Shown: positions 1 through 6,755, counted from the first letter of the stretch. The stretch is DNA of 11,621 nucleotides from Cytophagales bacterium (GCA_022360235.1 JAKSDE010000297.1:1-11621); one strand, 5' to 3'. Notes: generated by a model from the sequence alone, not told the origin. Program-made: numbers and translations.

Positions 1-210
1 CTACGACCTAATACTTCGCCTCACCCTGAGGTGAGTTGGTCGGTAGGCTTCAACCTCTTGATTTCTGGCCATGCTGCTACCCAAGCTACAGGTTTTGGAC
101 TTTTAACCTGGCAGGTCTATCTCCTGCTGAAAATGCCAGCCTTTGCTGGACACACAACTAAGAACCAAAAAAATAGCACCATCGAGCGTTATGAAGGGGC
201 GACTAACTAA
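1..210 (+). CDS. 3' end of an unidentified protein (partial)
   Basis: Reading frame 1 is open from the first base of the window to a TAA at 208-210, giving the last 69 residues of a protein whose start lies outside. I do not recognise the family. The fragment has two stretches with many hydrophobic and aromatic residues (around SWSVGFNLLIS, and FGLLTWQVYLLLKM near residues 35-50). They could be outer-membrane beta strands or one membrane helix. A polar tail of about 20 residues ends in ERYEGATN. It converges with the small minus-strand gene that ends at 213, with only 2 bp between the stops. The open frame through 210 bases of mixed composition and the tidy convergent ending support a real gene end. 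Function is unknown. Confidence 0.5.
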   Translation, partial: LRPNTSPHPEVSWSVGFNLLISGHAATQATGFGLLTWQVYLLLKMPAFAGHTTKNQKNSTIERYEGATN

Positions 211-212
211 TT

Positions 213-440
213 TTATCCCCCCTTATTAATTCTTTGTATAAATCGTACTACTAATTCGTATTCTTTCCCTTCATCATCTTCTAGAAAGATATTTAGTTGA
301 GGATTATCAAAATGAAGTAATCGTTTAATGTACGTAATTTTGACAATATCTAATTTGTCGTTTAGCTGATCTTTCAAGTCACTGATTGCTTTGGCAAAAA
401 CTACTTCAATAGGGCTTGGATTGTAAGATTTTATTTCCAT
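213..440 (-). CDS. small conserved-looking hypothetical protein, 75 aa
   Basis: A complete ORF of 75 codons with ATG at 438-440 and TAA at 213-215. A purine-rich AAAGAAGAA directly before the ATG may help ribosome binding. The protein begins MEIKSYNPSPIEVVFAKAI and is soluble, with alternating charged and hydrophobic segments. The C-terminal half (NPQLNIFLEDDEGKEYELVVRFIQR) looks like a short beta-rich fold. It has no signal peptide, membrane segment or catalytic motif that I can see. The general pattern resembles small uncharacterised proteins of Cytophagales, but that is from memory and unverified. It is probably real, because the frame is clean, the composition is protein-like, and it fits tightly against the convergent gene at 210. 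No function is proposed. Confidence 0.65.
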   Translation of the reverse strand: MEIKSYNPSPIEVVFAKAISDLKDQLNDKLDIVKITYIKRLLHFDNPQLNIFLEDDEGKEYELVVRFIQRINKGG

Positions 441-545
441 TTCTTCTTTAGTATTTGGTTAATAAATCCATGGTGTATTTTAATTTTTTCTTTCAATAAT
501 ATCACCACACATCCATCAACAATTTTCAAAAATTTTCAGTAAAAA

Positions 546-557
546 CATAGCGCTATG
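546..557. repeat. 12-bp perfect palindrome CATAGCGCTATG
   Basis: A perfect dyad with a GC-rich core in an AT-rich spacer, about 105 bp upstream of the minus-strand ATG at 440 and about 60 bp beyond the 3' end of the tRNA. It could be a protein-binding site or chance. No partner copy is seen in the window. Confidence 0.3.
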
Positions 558-571
558 GAACGAAGTAGTTA

Positions 572-598
572 GTATATTGAAAGTACTAGGTAATATAC
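572..598. repeat. AT-rich inverted repeat downstream of the tRNA
   Basis: GTATATT at 572-578 is complementary to AATATAC at 592-598 (7 bp, 13-nt loop holding the palindrome AGTACT). It lies 20-45 nt past the 3' end of tRNA-Leu on the strand of transcription. There is no T-tract, so it is a weak candidate for a 3'-end or processing structure and not a convincing intrinsic terminator. Confidence 0.25.
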
Positions 599-618
599 AC
601 TTACACATAATAACGAAG

Positions 619-702
619 TGCCTAGGGCCGGAGTCGAACCGGCACGGTATTGCTACCATTGGTGTTTGAGACCAACGCGTCTACCAATTCCGCCACCCAG
701 GC
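619..702 (-). tRNA. tRNA-Leu, anticodon CAA
   Basis: Read on the minus strand, the 84-nt segment folds as a class II tRNA. The acceptor stem is GCCTGGG/CCTAGGC with one G-T pair. The anticodon stem TTGGT/ACCAA encloses the loop CTCAAAC, giving anticodon CAA, which reads UUG. A long variable arm GGTA-GCAA-TACC is typical of tRNA-Leu. The T arm is GCCGG-TTCGACT-CCGGC. The discriminator base is A (619 on the plus strand) and CCA is not encoded, since ACTTCG follows, so the tail must be added by the CCA-adding enzyme. Leu identity is supported by the long variable arm, the A73 discriminator and the anticodon. It stands alone with no neighbouring tRNA in the window. Confidence 0.97.
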
Positions 703-761
703 AAAATAGGAAGTTCGGGCGTAATAATATTGAAAGATTGGTTAACAAACAACCCAATTAG

Positions 762-789
762 TTTCGAGTTCTGAGCTTCGAGTTCCGAA
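762..789 (-). repeat. four degenerate heptanucleotide units, inverted relative to the main array
   Basis: TTTCGAG, TTCTGAG, CTTCGAG and TTCCGAA in a row. They are the reverse complement of the CTCRRAA units at 1011-1227. The reverse complement of 761-775 is identical over 15 nt to array positions 1060-1074, 1088-1102 and 1193-1207. The segment can therefore pair with the array in single-stranded DNA or RNA. Confidence 0.8.
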
Positions 790-807
790 TCTTCATGCAT
801 AATTAAG

Positions 808-910
808 CAGGAGGGTCTTTCCATTGCTTGGAGCAGGCAGTAGCAGAGTACGGTGGGGGTTATCCCCTGTGATGGGCGTTGGTAGGCAGATTTGAGCTAC
901 CCCCTCCCTG
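808..910. ncRNA. candidate structured RNA, GC-rich, strand unknown
   Basis: This segment is clearly richer in G and C than the surrounding AT-rich spacer. It shows nested complementary pieces: CAGGAGGG (808-815) with CCCTCCCTG (902-910, one bulge), GTAGC (840-844) with GCTAC (896-900), and GGGGG (855-859) with CCCCT (864-868) around a TTAT tetraloop. GC-rich islands in AT-rich genomes often mark functional RNAs. I could not match it to tmRNA, SRP RNA or RNase P RNA by their hallmark motifs on either strand. It could equally be the remnant of a mobile element. Low confidence; no promoter was identified. Confidence 0.25.
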
Positions 911-970
911 GTAATAAGAGAGGAATTGGGAAAAAGTTCTTAAAAAACTCAGCCTGCACCAGTTATCTTC

Positions 971-984
971 CCTTGTAGTAGCCA
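971..984 (+). repeat. 14-bp dispersed repeat CCTTGTAGTAGCCA, copy 1
   Basis: Identical to 9173-9186 in the same orientation. Both copies are in spacers, and both are followed by a run of four G or four C. One match of this length is borderline for chance in a window of this size. It could be the edge of an eroded dispersed element. Confidence 0.35.
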
Positions 985-1010
985 AGGGGTTTAATACAAC
1001 CTACCTAAAA

Positions 1011-1227
1011 CTCGGAACTCAGAACTCGGAACTCAGAACTCAGAACTCAGAACTCGGAACTCAGAACTCGAAACTCAGAACTCAGAACTCAGAACTCGAA
1101 ACTCAGAACTCAGAACTCGGAACTCAGAACTCGGAACTCGGAACTCAGAACTCGGAACTCAGAACTCGGAACTCAGAACTCAGAACTCAGAACTCAGAAC
1201 TCGAAACTCAGAACTCAGAACTCAGAA
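1011..1227. repeat. heptanucleotide tandem array, 31 copies of CTCRRAA
   Basis: Exactly 217 bp parse as 31 consecutive 7-bp units with no indel. There are three unit types: CTCAGAA (20 copies), CTCGGAA (8 copies: units 1, 3, 7, 16, 18, 19, 21, 23) and CTCGAAA (3 copies: units 9, 13, 28). Only positions 4 and 5 of the unit vary. The array ends 60 bp before the uvrD start. All three plus-strand frames are free of stops through the array (repeating L-R-T-Q-N-S-E), but no ATG feeds into it, so coding is unlikely. Arrays of this kind change length by slippage or recombination. Being so near the uvrD promoter region, it may affect or report on local expression, but nothing in the sequence proves this. 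Confidence 0.97.
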
Positions 1228-1287
1228 CTAGTATAGCTTTTAGGTAAATTGTTATAACTTAGCGTAGAAATATAAAATATAGTTTTT

Positions 1288-3558
1288 ATGACAGCTTATC
1301 TTAAAAATCTCAATGAAGCGCAGAGAGAAGGCGTGATTAACGTAGAAGGACCTTGTATGATCATCGCAGGAGCGGGCGCTGGGAAAACACGTGTACTCAC
1401 CTACCGTATTGTACATCTACTAAAAGAGAAAGAAATAGATCCTTTTCACATCTTAGCACTTACCTTTACCAACAAAGCAGCCAATGAAATGCGTTCGCGC
1501 ATTGAGAAGGTGGTAGGCCAGGAGGCGCGTAACATATGGTTGGGAACCTTTCATAGCATCTTCGCCAGAATTTTACGTACTGAGGCAGACAAGCTGGGCT
1601 ATCCTCCTAACTTTAGTATCTATGATAGCAATGACAGTAAGTCTTTGATCAAGGCTATCGTCAAAGAAATGAATTTAGACGATAAAATCTACAAACCAAG
1701 TGTAGTATTAGCGCGTATTTCTGGTGCAAAGAATCGTCTAGTTTCCGCACATGAATATGTCAACAACCCTATCTACCAAGCAGATGACGAAAGTGCTAGA
1801 AAGCCTGAGATGGGAACTATCTTTATGAAGTATGTAGAAAGATGCTTTAAAGCAGGAGCAATGGATTTTGATGACTTGCTCTTTAATACGTACAAGCTCT
1901 TTAATCAGCATGTGGATGTGCTTTATAAATATCAGGAAAGATTTAAATATATTTTGATCGATGAGTTTCAAGATACAAATGTTGCCCAATATGCTATTCT
2001 CAAAGATTTAGCTGCTATTCACAAAAATGTCTGTGTAGTAGGCGATGATGCGCAGAGTATTTATGCCTTTCGGGGAGCGGATATACGTAATATTCTGAAC
2101 TTTGAAAAGCATTATCCCAACTTACAGATCATCAAGCTAGAACAGAATTATCGCTCTACAAAAAATATTGTCAATGCAGCTAACACTATCATCAATCATA
2201 ACAAAGCCCAATTCAAAAAAGCTGTGTGGACTTCCAATGAAGCAGGAGAACTTATAGAACTAATAAGGGCGACTAATGACCTGGAGGAAGGTAAACTCGT
2301 TGCTTCTTCTATTTTTGAAAATAAAGTTAATCATCATCTTAGTAATAACGATTTTGTTGTGCTTTATCGTACTAATAGCCAATCCAGGACGATTGAGGAA
2401 GCGTTGCGCAAAATGGATATTCCTTATCGTATTGTAGGAGGCATGTCGTTCTATCAAAGAAAAGAAATTAAAGATATACTCGCTTATTTACGTTTTGTGG
2501 TCAATCACAATGATGAAGAAGCATTGAAAAGAATTATTAATTTACCTAAAAGAGGTATTGGCCCTACGAGTGTAGATAAGATGGTAGTAGCTGCTTTTGA
2601 GCATGATATACCTATATGGGAGGTCATGTGTAATGTAGAAAAATTCTTAAGTGGCAGCATAGCCAATGCAGTGGATGAGTTTGTGCATATGGTGAAAAGC
2701 TTTGCAGTAGATCTACAGCAAAAAGATGCTTATGAGGTAGCGACGCATATTGCCAGGCGATCAGGGTTACTTAAAGAGCTTCACGAAGATAAAACGATAG
2801 AAGGGCTTAGCCGCTATGAAAATGTACAGGAACTTTTAAATGGAATCAAGCAATTTGTCGTTAACACTGATAACAAAGACAAAAGCCTAGGAGCCTTCTT
2901 ACAGGAAATAGCATTGGTCACTAGCATGGATGAAGCAAGCGATGAAGCAACAGAAAAAATCACTTTGATGACTATCCATGCCACAAAAGGACTAGAGTTT
3001 GAATATGTTTACATTATGGGTATGGAGGAAGATTTGTTTCCTTCACCCTTGATGTTAAATAGCCGGGCAGACCTAGAAGAGGAAAGGAGGCTTTTCTACG
3101 TAGCAGTTACGCGGGCAAAACGAAAAGTATTTTGCTCTTATGCGTTGAATCGATACCGATTTGGGCGACCTAAAAATTGTAAACCTAGTCGTTTTATTGA
3201 AGAGATTGACCCAGCTTACCTCCATAGCAATGAAAAATATCATCGATCAACAGTTTCCCAGAAAAACACAGGCCATGCCGCGCAACTTGTCAATGACGTT
3301 CAGAAAAAGCAGTACAAAAATCTCAAACCTATTAATAAAACATTAAGTGATTTTCAACCCACTGACACAACACACCTTAAGGAAGGTATGAAAGTAGAGC
3401 ACCCTAAGTTTGGCGTAGGAACGGTAACAAAACTGGATACTTCAGGAACTGAAAAGAAGGCAAAGGTTGACTTCATAAATTTTGGCGAAAAAACTTTATT
3501 ACTTAGCTTTGTGAAGCTAAGAGTCTTAGACGCCCTCCGTGAGGAGCGAAAAACCTAA
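1288..3558 (+). CDS. uvrD: ATP-dependent 3'-5' DNA helicase, UvrD/PcrA/Rep family
   Basis: Superfamily 1A helicase of 756 residues, normal for UvrD/PcrA. All core motifs are visible: Q-motif LNEAQREGV (8-16), Walker A AGAGAGKT (27-34), motif Ia TFTNKAANEM (59-68), Walker B with DEFQD (225-229), motif III GDDAQSIYAFRGAD (252-265), motif IV QNYRST (286-291), motif V TIHATKGLEFE (562-572) and motif VI EERRLFYVAVTRAK (598-611). The C-terminal 60 residues (HPKFGVGTV from 705) form the Tudor-like domain that in PcrA/UvrD contacts RNA polymerase. In this family the enzyme unwinds DNA in nucleotide-excision and mismatch repair, and clears stalled polymerase or recombinase. The ATG at 1288 is the first in frame and the Q-motif follows at once; no Shine-Dalgarno site precedes it. 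DUF4290 and murA follow on the same strand after 30 bp, suggesting co-transcription. UvrD and PcrA cannot be told apart from sequence alone here. Confidence 0.96.
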   Translation: MTAYLKNLNEAQREGVINVEGPCMIIAGAGAGKTRVLTYRIVHLLKEKEIDPFHILALTFTNKAANEMRSRIEKVVGQEARNIWLGTFHSIFARILRTEADKLGYPPNFSIYDSNDSKSLIKAIVKEMNLDDKIYKPSVVLARISGAKNRLVSAHEYVNNPIYQADDESARKPEMGTIFMKYVERCFKAGAMDFDDLLFNTYKLFNQHVDVLYKYQERFKYILIDEFQDTNVAQYAILKDLAAIHKNVCVVGDDAQSIYAFRGADIRNILNFEKHYPNLQIIKLEQNYRSTKNIVNAANTIINHNKAQFKKAVWTSNEAGELIELIRATNDLEEGKLVASSIFENKVNHHLSNNDFVVLYRTNSQSRTIEEALRKMDIPYRIVGGMSFYQRKEIKDILAYLRFVVNHNDEEALKRIINLPKRGIGPTSVDKMVVAAFEHDIPIWEVMCNVEKFLSGSIANAVDEFVHMVKSFAVDLQQKDAYEVATHIARRSGLLKELHEDKTIEGLSRYENVQELLNGIKQFVVNTDNKDKSLGAFLQEIALVTSMDEASDEATEKITLMTIHATKGLEFEYVYIMGMEEDLFPSPLMLNSRADLEEERRLFYVAVTRAKRKVFCSYALNRYRFGRPKNCKPSRFIEEIDPAYLHSNEKYHRSTVSQKNTGHAAQLVNDVQKKQYKNLKPINKTLSDFQPTDTTHLKEGMKVEHPKFGVGTVTKLDTSGTEKKAKVDFINFGEKTLLLSFVKLRVLDALREERKT

Positions 3559-3588
3559 ATTTTTTCTCAACTTTAAACTCCCATCTAA

Positions 3589-4209
3589 ATGCATGAATAT
3601 AATGCCAATAGAAACCCCCTTATTCTTAAAGAATATGGAAGAAATATTCAAAAGCTCGTAGAGCATGTTTGTACTATTAAAGACAAAGAGACCAGAACAA
3701 AGTATGCACATGCATTGTTAGAACTTATTATGCGACTCACTCCTCATATAAAAAACGCAGTAGAATACTCTCGGAAGTTTTGGGATGATATGTTTATTAT
3801 GTCTGGCTATTCTTTAGATGTAGAAAGTCCTTATCCTATGCCAGAAGAGAACTTGCTGGCTAAGAAACCGCCGAGATTGGCCTATAAAACGCAACCTATT
3901 AAGTTGAAGCACTATGGTCGTAATGTGGAACTACTCATCGAAAAAGCCATCACTTTAGAGAGTCAAGAACAACAAGAGCAGGTAATTAGCAATGTGGTGA
4001 AATTAATAAAAATGCTTAATAGTGGATGGAATAATGATAATACCGACGAAGATAGAATTATAGAAAATATTAAGAAAATTGCAAGAGATAAGCTATTAGT
4101 TGACTTTGAAAAGCTCAAAGCACAAAGCATCCTTGATAGTCCTAGAGAAAGAGGCAGAAACAACAAAACAAGCAGGAGAATAACTATTCCCCAAAGAAGA
4201 AAGAGCTAA
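3589..4209 (+). CDS. DUF4290 family protein
   Basis: A 206-residue protein that I recognise as DUF4290, a family largely confined to Bacteroidota and typically placed next to murA, as here. It is soluble and mostly helical, with no signal peptide or membrane segment. Two similar pieces can be seen: LKEYGRNIQKLVEHVCTIKD near residue 13 and LKHYGRNVELLIEKAITLES near residue 105. These suggest an internal duplication of a YGRN-containing helical unit. The tail after about residue 180 is very basic (RERGRNNK, RRITIPQRRKS) and may bind nucleic acid or be disordered. Function is unknown in the family. The gene lies 30 bp after uvrD, and its TAA shares a base with the murA ATG (TAATG), so translational coupling with MurA is likely. 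Confidence 0.9.
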   Translation: MHEYNANRNPLILKEYGRNIQKLVEHVCTIKDKETRTKYAHALLELIMRLTPHIKNAVEYSRKFWDDMFIMSGYSLDVESPYPMPEENLLAKKPPRLAYKTQPIKLKHYGRNVELLIEKAITLESQEQQEQVISNVVKLIKMLNSGWNNDNTDEDRIIENIKKIARDKLLVDFEKLKAQSILDSPRERGRNNKTSRRITIPQRRKS

Positions 4210-5516
4210 TGGCTAGGTTTAAGATTGAGGGAGGGAAGCCACTCAAAGGATCAATTACACCGCAAGGTGCTAAAAATGAAGCCTTGCAAGTAATATGTGC
4301 TACACTCCTCACCTCGGAGCCTGTTACCATCCATAATATTCCTGATATACTTGATGTCCGTTGTTTGATTGACCTAATGCATTCCTTGGCTGTAAAAGTA
4401 GAAAGGCTTGCCAAAGGTACGTATCGTTTTACTGCTAACGGATTAAATACTTCTTCATTCGATATCACAAAATTCAACAAGTACAGTAATAAGTTTAGAG
4501 GTTCTATCATGCTAGTAGGCCCCTTATTGGCACGATTTGGTAAAGTAAAAGTTCCTAAACCTGGAGGGGATAAGATAGGTAGAAGACGCTTAGACACGCA
4601 CTTTATAAGCATGAGCAAGCTGGGAGCGACTTTCTCTTACGATACAATAAGCAAAACTTACTTAGTAGAGGCTAATAAAATAAAGGGTAATTACATTCTA
4701 CTTGAGGAAGCTTCTGTCACTGGAACAGCCAATATCATTATGGCTGCTAGCCTGGCTCAAGGAACAACAAATATTTACAATGCTGCGTGTGAGCCTTATG
4801 TACAGCAGTTATGTAAGATGCTTGTACGAATGGGTGCCAAAATAGAAGGAATTGGTTCGAACTTATTAACTATTCATGGAGTAAGTGCATTGCAAGGAAC
4901 CGAACATACACTGCTACCCGATATGATTGAAGTAGGTAGTTTTATTGGTTTGGCAGCCATAACGATGGCAGACTTGACTATCAAAGATGTAAGTCCTGCG
5001 TATCTTGGAATTATTCCACAAGTATTTAGAAAGTTAGGCATTCAACTAGAAATAGGAGAAAATTATATCAAAATACCTACCCAAGAACACTATGAAATAA
5101 AAAAATATATCGATGGTTCAATACTTACAATTTCTGATGCTATTTGGCCAGGATTTTCCCCTGACTTACTAAGTATTGTGCTTGTTACCGCTATACAAGC
5201 CAGAGGTACTGTACTTATTCATCAGAGGATGTTTGAGAGCCGGCTGTTTTTCGTAGATAAACTTATTGACATGGGCGCACAAATCGTCTTATGTGATCCG
5301 CACAGAGCAAATGTGATTGGCTTAGACCGAAAGTATCCACTCAGAGGCATTCAAATGTCTTCGCCCGATATTAGAGCTGGAATAGCACTTCTGATTGCCG
5401 CACTTTCAGCAGAAGGAACAAGCATTATTGAAAACATCAAACAAATTGATAGAGGGTATGAAGCGATTGATAGCAGATTAATCGCATTAGGAGCATCGAT
5501 TGAAAGAATAGATTAG
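4209..5516 (+). CDS. murA: UDP-N-acetylglucosamine 1-carboxyvinyltransferase MurA, Asp active-site type
   Basis: First committed step of peptidoglycan precursor synthesis: enolpyruvyl transfer from PEP to UDP-GlcNAc (EC 2.5.1.7), in the cytoplasm. The 435 residues match the usual length of about 420-435. Visible landmarks are GAKNEAL with Lys22 and Asn23, RGSIMLVGPLLARFG leading into the active-site loop PKPGGDKIGRRRLD, WPGFSPD with Asp319 (the general-base position), and DIRAG with Arg389. The loop residue that is Cys115 in E. coli (PGGC) is Asp121 here. Asp at this site keeps activity and prevents covalent fosfomycin attack in known examples such as Mycobacterium and Chlamydia. The start overlaps the DUF4290 stop by one base, after a purine-rich AAAGAAGAAAGAG. 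The TAG stop at 5514-5516 overlaps the convergent dnaN stop. If the host is an intracellular symbiont, keeping MurA implies it still makes some peptidoglycan precursor. Confidence 0.96.
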   Translation: MARFKIEGGKPLKGSITPQGAKNEALQVICATLLTSEPVTIHNIPDILDVRCLIDLMHSLAVKVERLAKGTYRFTANGLNTSSFDITKFNKYSNKFRGSIMLVGPLLARFGKVKVPKPGGDKIGRRRLDTHFISMSKLGATFSYDTISKTYLVEANKIKGNYILLEEASVTGTANIIMAASLAQGTTNIYNAACEPYVQQLCKMLVRMGAKIEGIGSNLLTIHGVSALQGTEHTLLPDMIEVGSFIGLAAITMADLTIKDVSPAYLGIIPQVFRKLGIQLEIGENYIKIPTQEHYEIKKYIDGSILTISDAIWPGFSPDLLSIVLVTAIQARGTVLIHQRMFESRLFFVDKLIDMGAQIVLCDPHRANVIGLDRKYPLRGIQMSSPDIRAGIALLIAALSAEGTSIIENIKQIDRGYEAIDSRLIALGASIERID

Positions 5517-6631
5517 CTATTTAAGAGCACAGGCATTACCAGTAACAGTATATCTTCGTTTTCCTTTTTTTCTTTGGGTAAAATTACACCTGCTTTATTA
5601 GGCGTTGAAAGGTATACTTCTATTTCTTCAGTGTCAATACTATTGAGCATTTCAATAAGGAATTTCGCATTAAAGCCAAGCTCTATATCACTGCCTTCAT
5701 ATTCACAAGTCAGTCGCTCATTCGCCTCATTGGAGAATTCGAGATCCTCTGCTGAAATCTGTAGTTCACTTCCTGCAATTTTCATCCGCATCTGTTGAGA
5801 ACTTTTGTTAGCATAAACGGCCACACGCCTTAAGGAACTTAAGAATTCTAAACGATTAATCGTCAGTTTGTGGGGATTATTCACCGGAATCGCATTTTCA
5901 TACGCAGGGTAGCGTTCATCAATGAGCCTAGAGATCACTTGGGTATTTCCTAGTTGAAAATATATATTGGTCTCATCGAATGTTATCTTTGTTCCTGTTT
6001 TGTCACTTGGTAGAAGTGCATTGAGTAAGGTGAGGGCTTTACGAGGAACGATAAGAGAACGTTTAGCATCAATGCTGATATCCGTTCTTATATAACGAAC
6101 CAGTCTATGGGTATCTGTAGCAACAAAAGTTGCTCCTGTGCCATTCAAATCTATAAGAACCCCATTCATAGCGAGCTTTAACTCATCTTTACTTACAGCA
6201 ACGATCGTATGCCTAATCGCATTTTTCAGAATCTCTGCGGGCATTTCTATCATCAATCCATCAGTAACCGTAGCAATTTGGGGAAAGTCCGTCGCATTCT
6301 CTCCTGCCAATTTATACCTCCCATTGTTCGAGCTAATTTCTACCGTATAGGTATCTTCATCAACAGAAAAAGTGATAGGTTGTTCTGGCAAATTTTTAAG
6401 TGTCTCTTGTAAGATACGTGCTGGCACAGCAATACTTGCACTTTCTTGTGCTTCTACAGCTAATTCTCCAATGATAGAGGTCTGTAAATCTGAAGCCGTG
6501 ATGTTTAGTTTCCCATCTTCAATTTCAAATAAAAAATTTTCTAAAATAGGTACGACAGGGTTAGCTACGATGATACCATCGATAGCAGCCAACTGTTTTA
6601 ATAACGTAGAGGAAGATACAATAAATTTCAT
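5513..6631 (-). CDS. dnaN: DNA polymerase III beta subunit (sliding clamp)
   Basis: A 372-residue beta clamp of normal length. Three structurally similar domains are expected at about 1-120, 125-245 and 250-372. It starts MKFIVSSSTLLKQLAAIDG, and has AGENATDFP near 109-117, the conserved ATDTHRL at 171-177, and the hydrophobic C-terminal end LLLVMPVLLNS, which corresponds to the VMPMRL end that forms part of the partner-binding cleft. The dimeric ring encircles DNA and tethers polymerases, ligase and mismatch-repair proteins through clamp-binding motifs. The ATG at 6629-6631 fits the family N-terminus exactly; no Shine-Dalgarno site is evident. A TAAATTTG promoter element lies 42 nt upstream. 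Its stop TTA (5513-5515 on plus) overlaps the murA TAG, so the two genes converge with no room for a terminator. No dnaA is nearby. Confidence 0.97.
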   Translation of the reverse strand: MKFIVSSSTLLKQLAAIDGIIVANPVVPILENFLFEIEDGKLNITASDLQTSIIGELAVEAQESASIAVPARILQETLKNLPEQPITFSVDEDTYTVEISSNNGRYKLAGENATDFPQIATVTDGLMIEMPAEILKNAIRHTIVAVSKDELKLAMNGVLIDLNGTGATFVATDTHRLVRYIRTDISIDAKRSLIVPRKALTLLNALLPSDKTGTKITFDETNIYFQLGNTQVISRLIDERYPAYENAIPVNNPHKLTINRLEFLSSLRRVAVYANKSSQQMRMKIAGSELQISAEDLEFSNEANERLTCEYEGSDIELGFNAKFLIEMLNSIDTEEIEVYLSTPNKAGVILPKEKKENEDILLLVMPVLLNS

Positions 6632-6672
6632 CTATACTATATATAATTACTATTGGATAGTCTATGGACGCA

Positions 6673-6680
6673 CAAATTTA
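6673..6680 (-). promoter_or_regulatory. probable -7 element of the dnaN promoter (TAAATTTG)
   Basis: On the minus strand TAAATTTG matches the Bacteroidota -7 consensus TANNTTTG at all six fixed positions. Transcription would start near 6667-6669 with a leader of about 37 nt. No TTTG lies at the expected 17-23 bp upstream (the nearest is 40 bp away), so the -33 half is missing. Confidence 0.5.
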
Positions 6681-6706
6681 CATATAAAAATTTAAAAATA
6701 GCTACT

Positions 6707-6720
6707 TTAAACTTGTTTAA
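6707..6720. promoter_or_regulatory. dyad TTAAAC-TT-GTTTAA upstream of dnaN
   Basis: A 14-bp inverted repeat with a 2-bp centre in the 124-bp gap between gldG and dnaN, about 27 bp upstream of the proposed -7 element. That is where the -33 region or an operator would sit. The arms are only A/T plus one G-C pair, so chance is a real possibility. Confidence 0.3.
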
Positions 6721-6755
6721 CAAAGCAAAAGAACTTAAAAGACAATTGCCTAGAG

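Larger units (their letters stand above)
703..1287. other. 585-bp spacer between tRNA-Leu and uvrD
   Basis: I see no credible protein gene here. From left to right it holds: about 60 bp of AT-rich sequence that should carry the tRNA promoter (minus strand); a short inverted set of heptanucleotide units (762-789); a GC-rich fold-prone segment (808-910); a low-complexity A-rich stretch (930-950); a 14-bp sequence repeated at 9173 (971-984); the 31-copy CTCRRAA array (1011-1227); and 60 bp of AT-rich sequence before the uvrD ATG. That last part has no clear Shine-Dalgarno site and only a weak TANNTTTG-like match (TAGCTTTT, 1234-1241). Confidence 0.8.

Noticed and set aside
703..760. Promoter TTTG-N19-TATTATTA for tRNA-Leu on the minus strand
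   Set aside because: The TTTG and spacing fit, but the second element matches TANNTTTG at only its TA plus about two more bases, too weak to annotate.
808..990. tmRNA, SRP RNA or RNase P RNA in the GC-rich segment
   Set aside because: No tRNA-like end with GGTTCGA, no SRP tip (GGAAG with AGCAGC) and no RNase P core (GAGGAAAGTC / ACAGAA) on either strand.
1011..1227. CRISPR array or repeat-coding ORF in the CTCRRAA array
   Set aside because: Units are 7 bp with no spacers, so it is not CRISPR. The plus strand lacks stops through the array, but no ATG enters the frame, so a repeat protein (LRTQNSE)n is not supported.
1738..1989. Minus-strand ORF inside uvrD (also 2260-2457 minus and 3161-3346 plus)
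   Set aside because: They lie fully within the helicase gene in other frames and their products are cysteine- and isoleucine-rich without family resemblance. They are shadows of a gene with all helicase motifs.
4184..4618. 144-codon minus-strand ORF over the start of murA
   Set aside because: It overlaps the conserved GAKNEAL and PGGD coding segments of murA and has no recognisable motif.
6372..6695. Plus-strand ORFs across dnaN (also 5574-5798, 6138-6350, 6209-6412)
   Set aside because: They are antisense to conserved clamp sequence and are serine- and isoleucine-rich, typical of antisense shadows.
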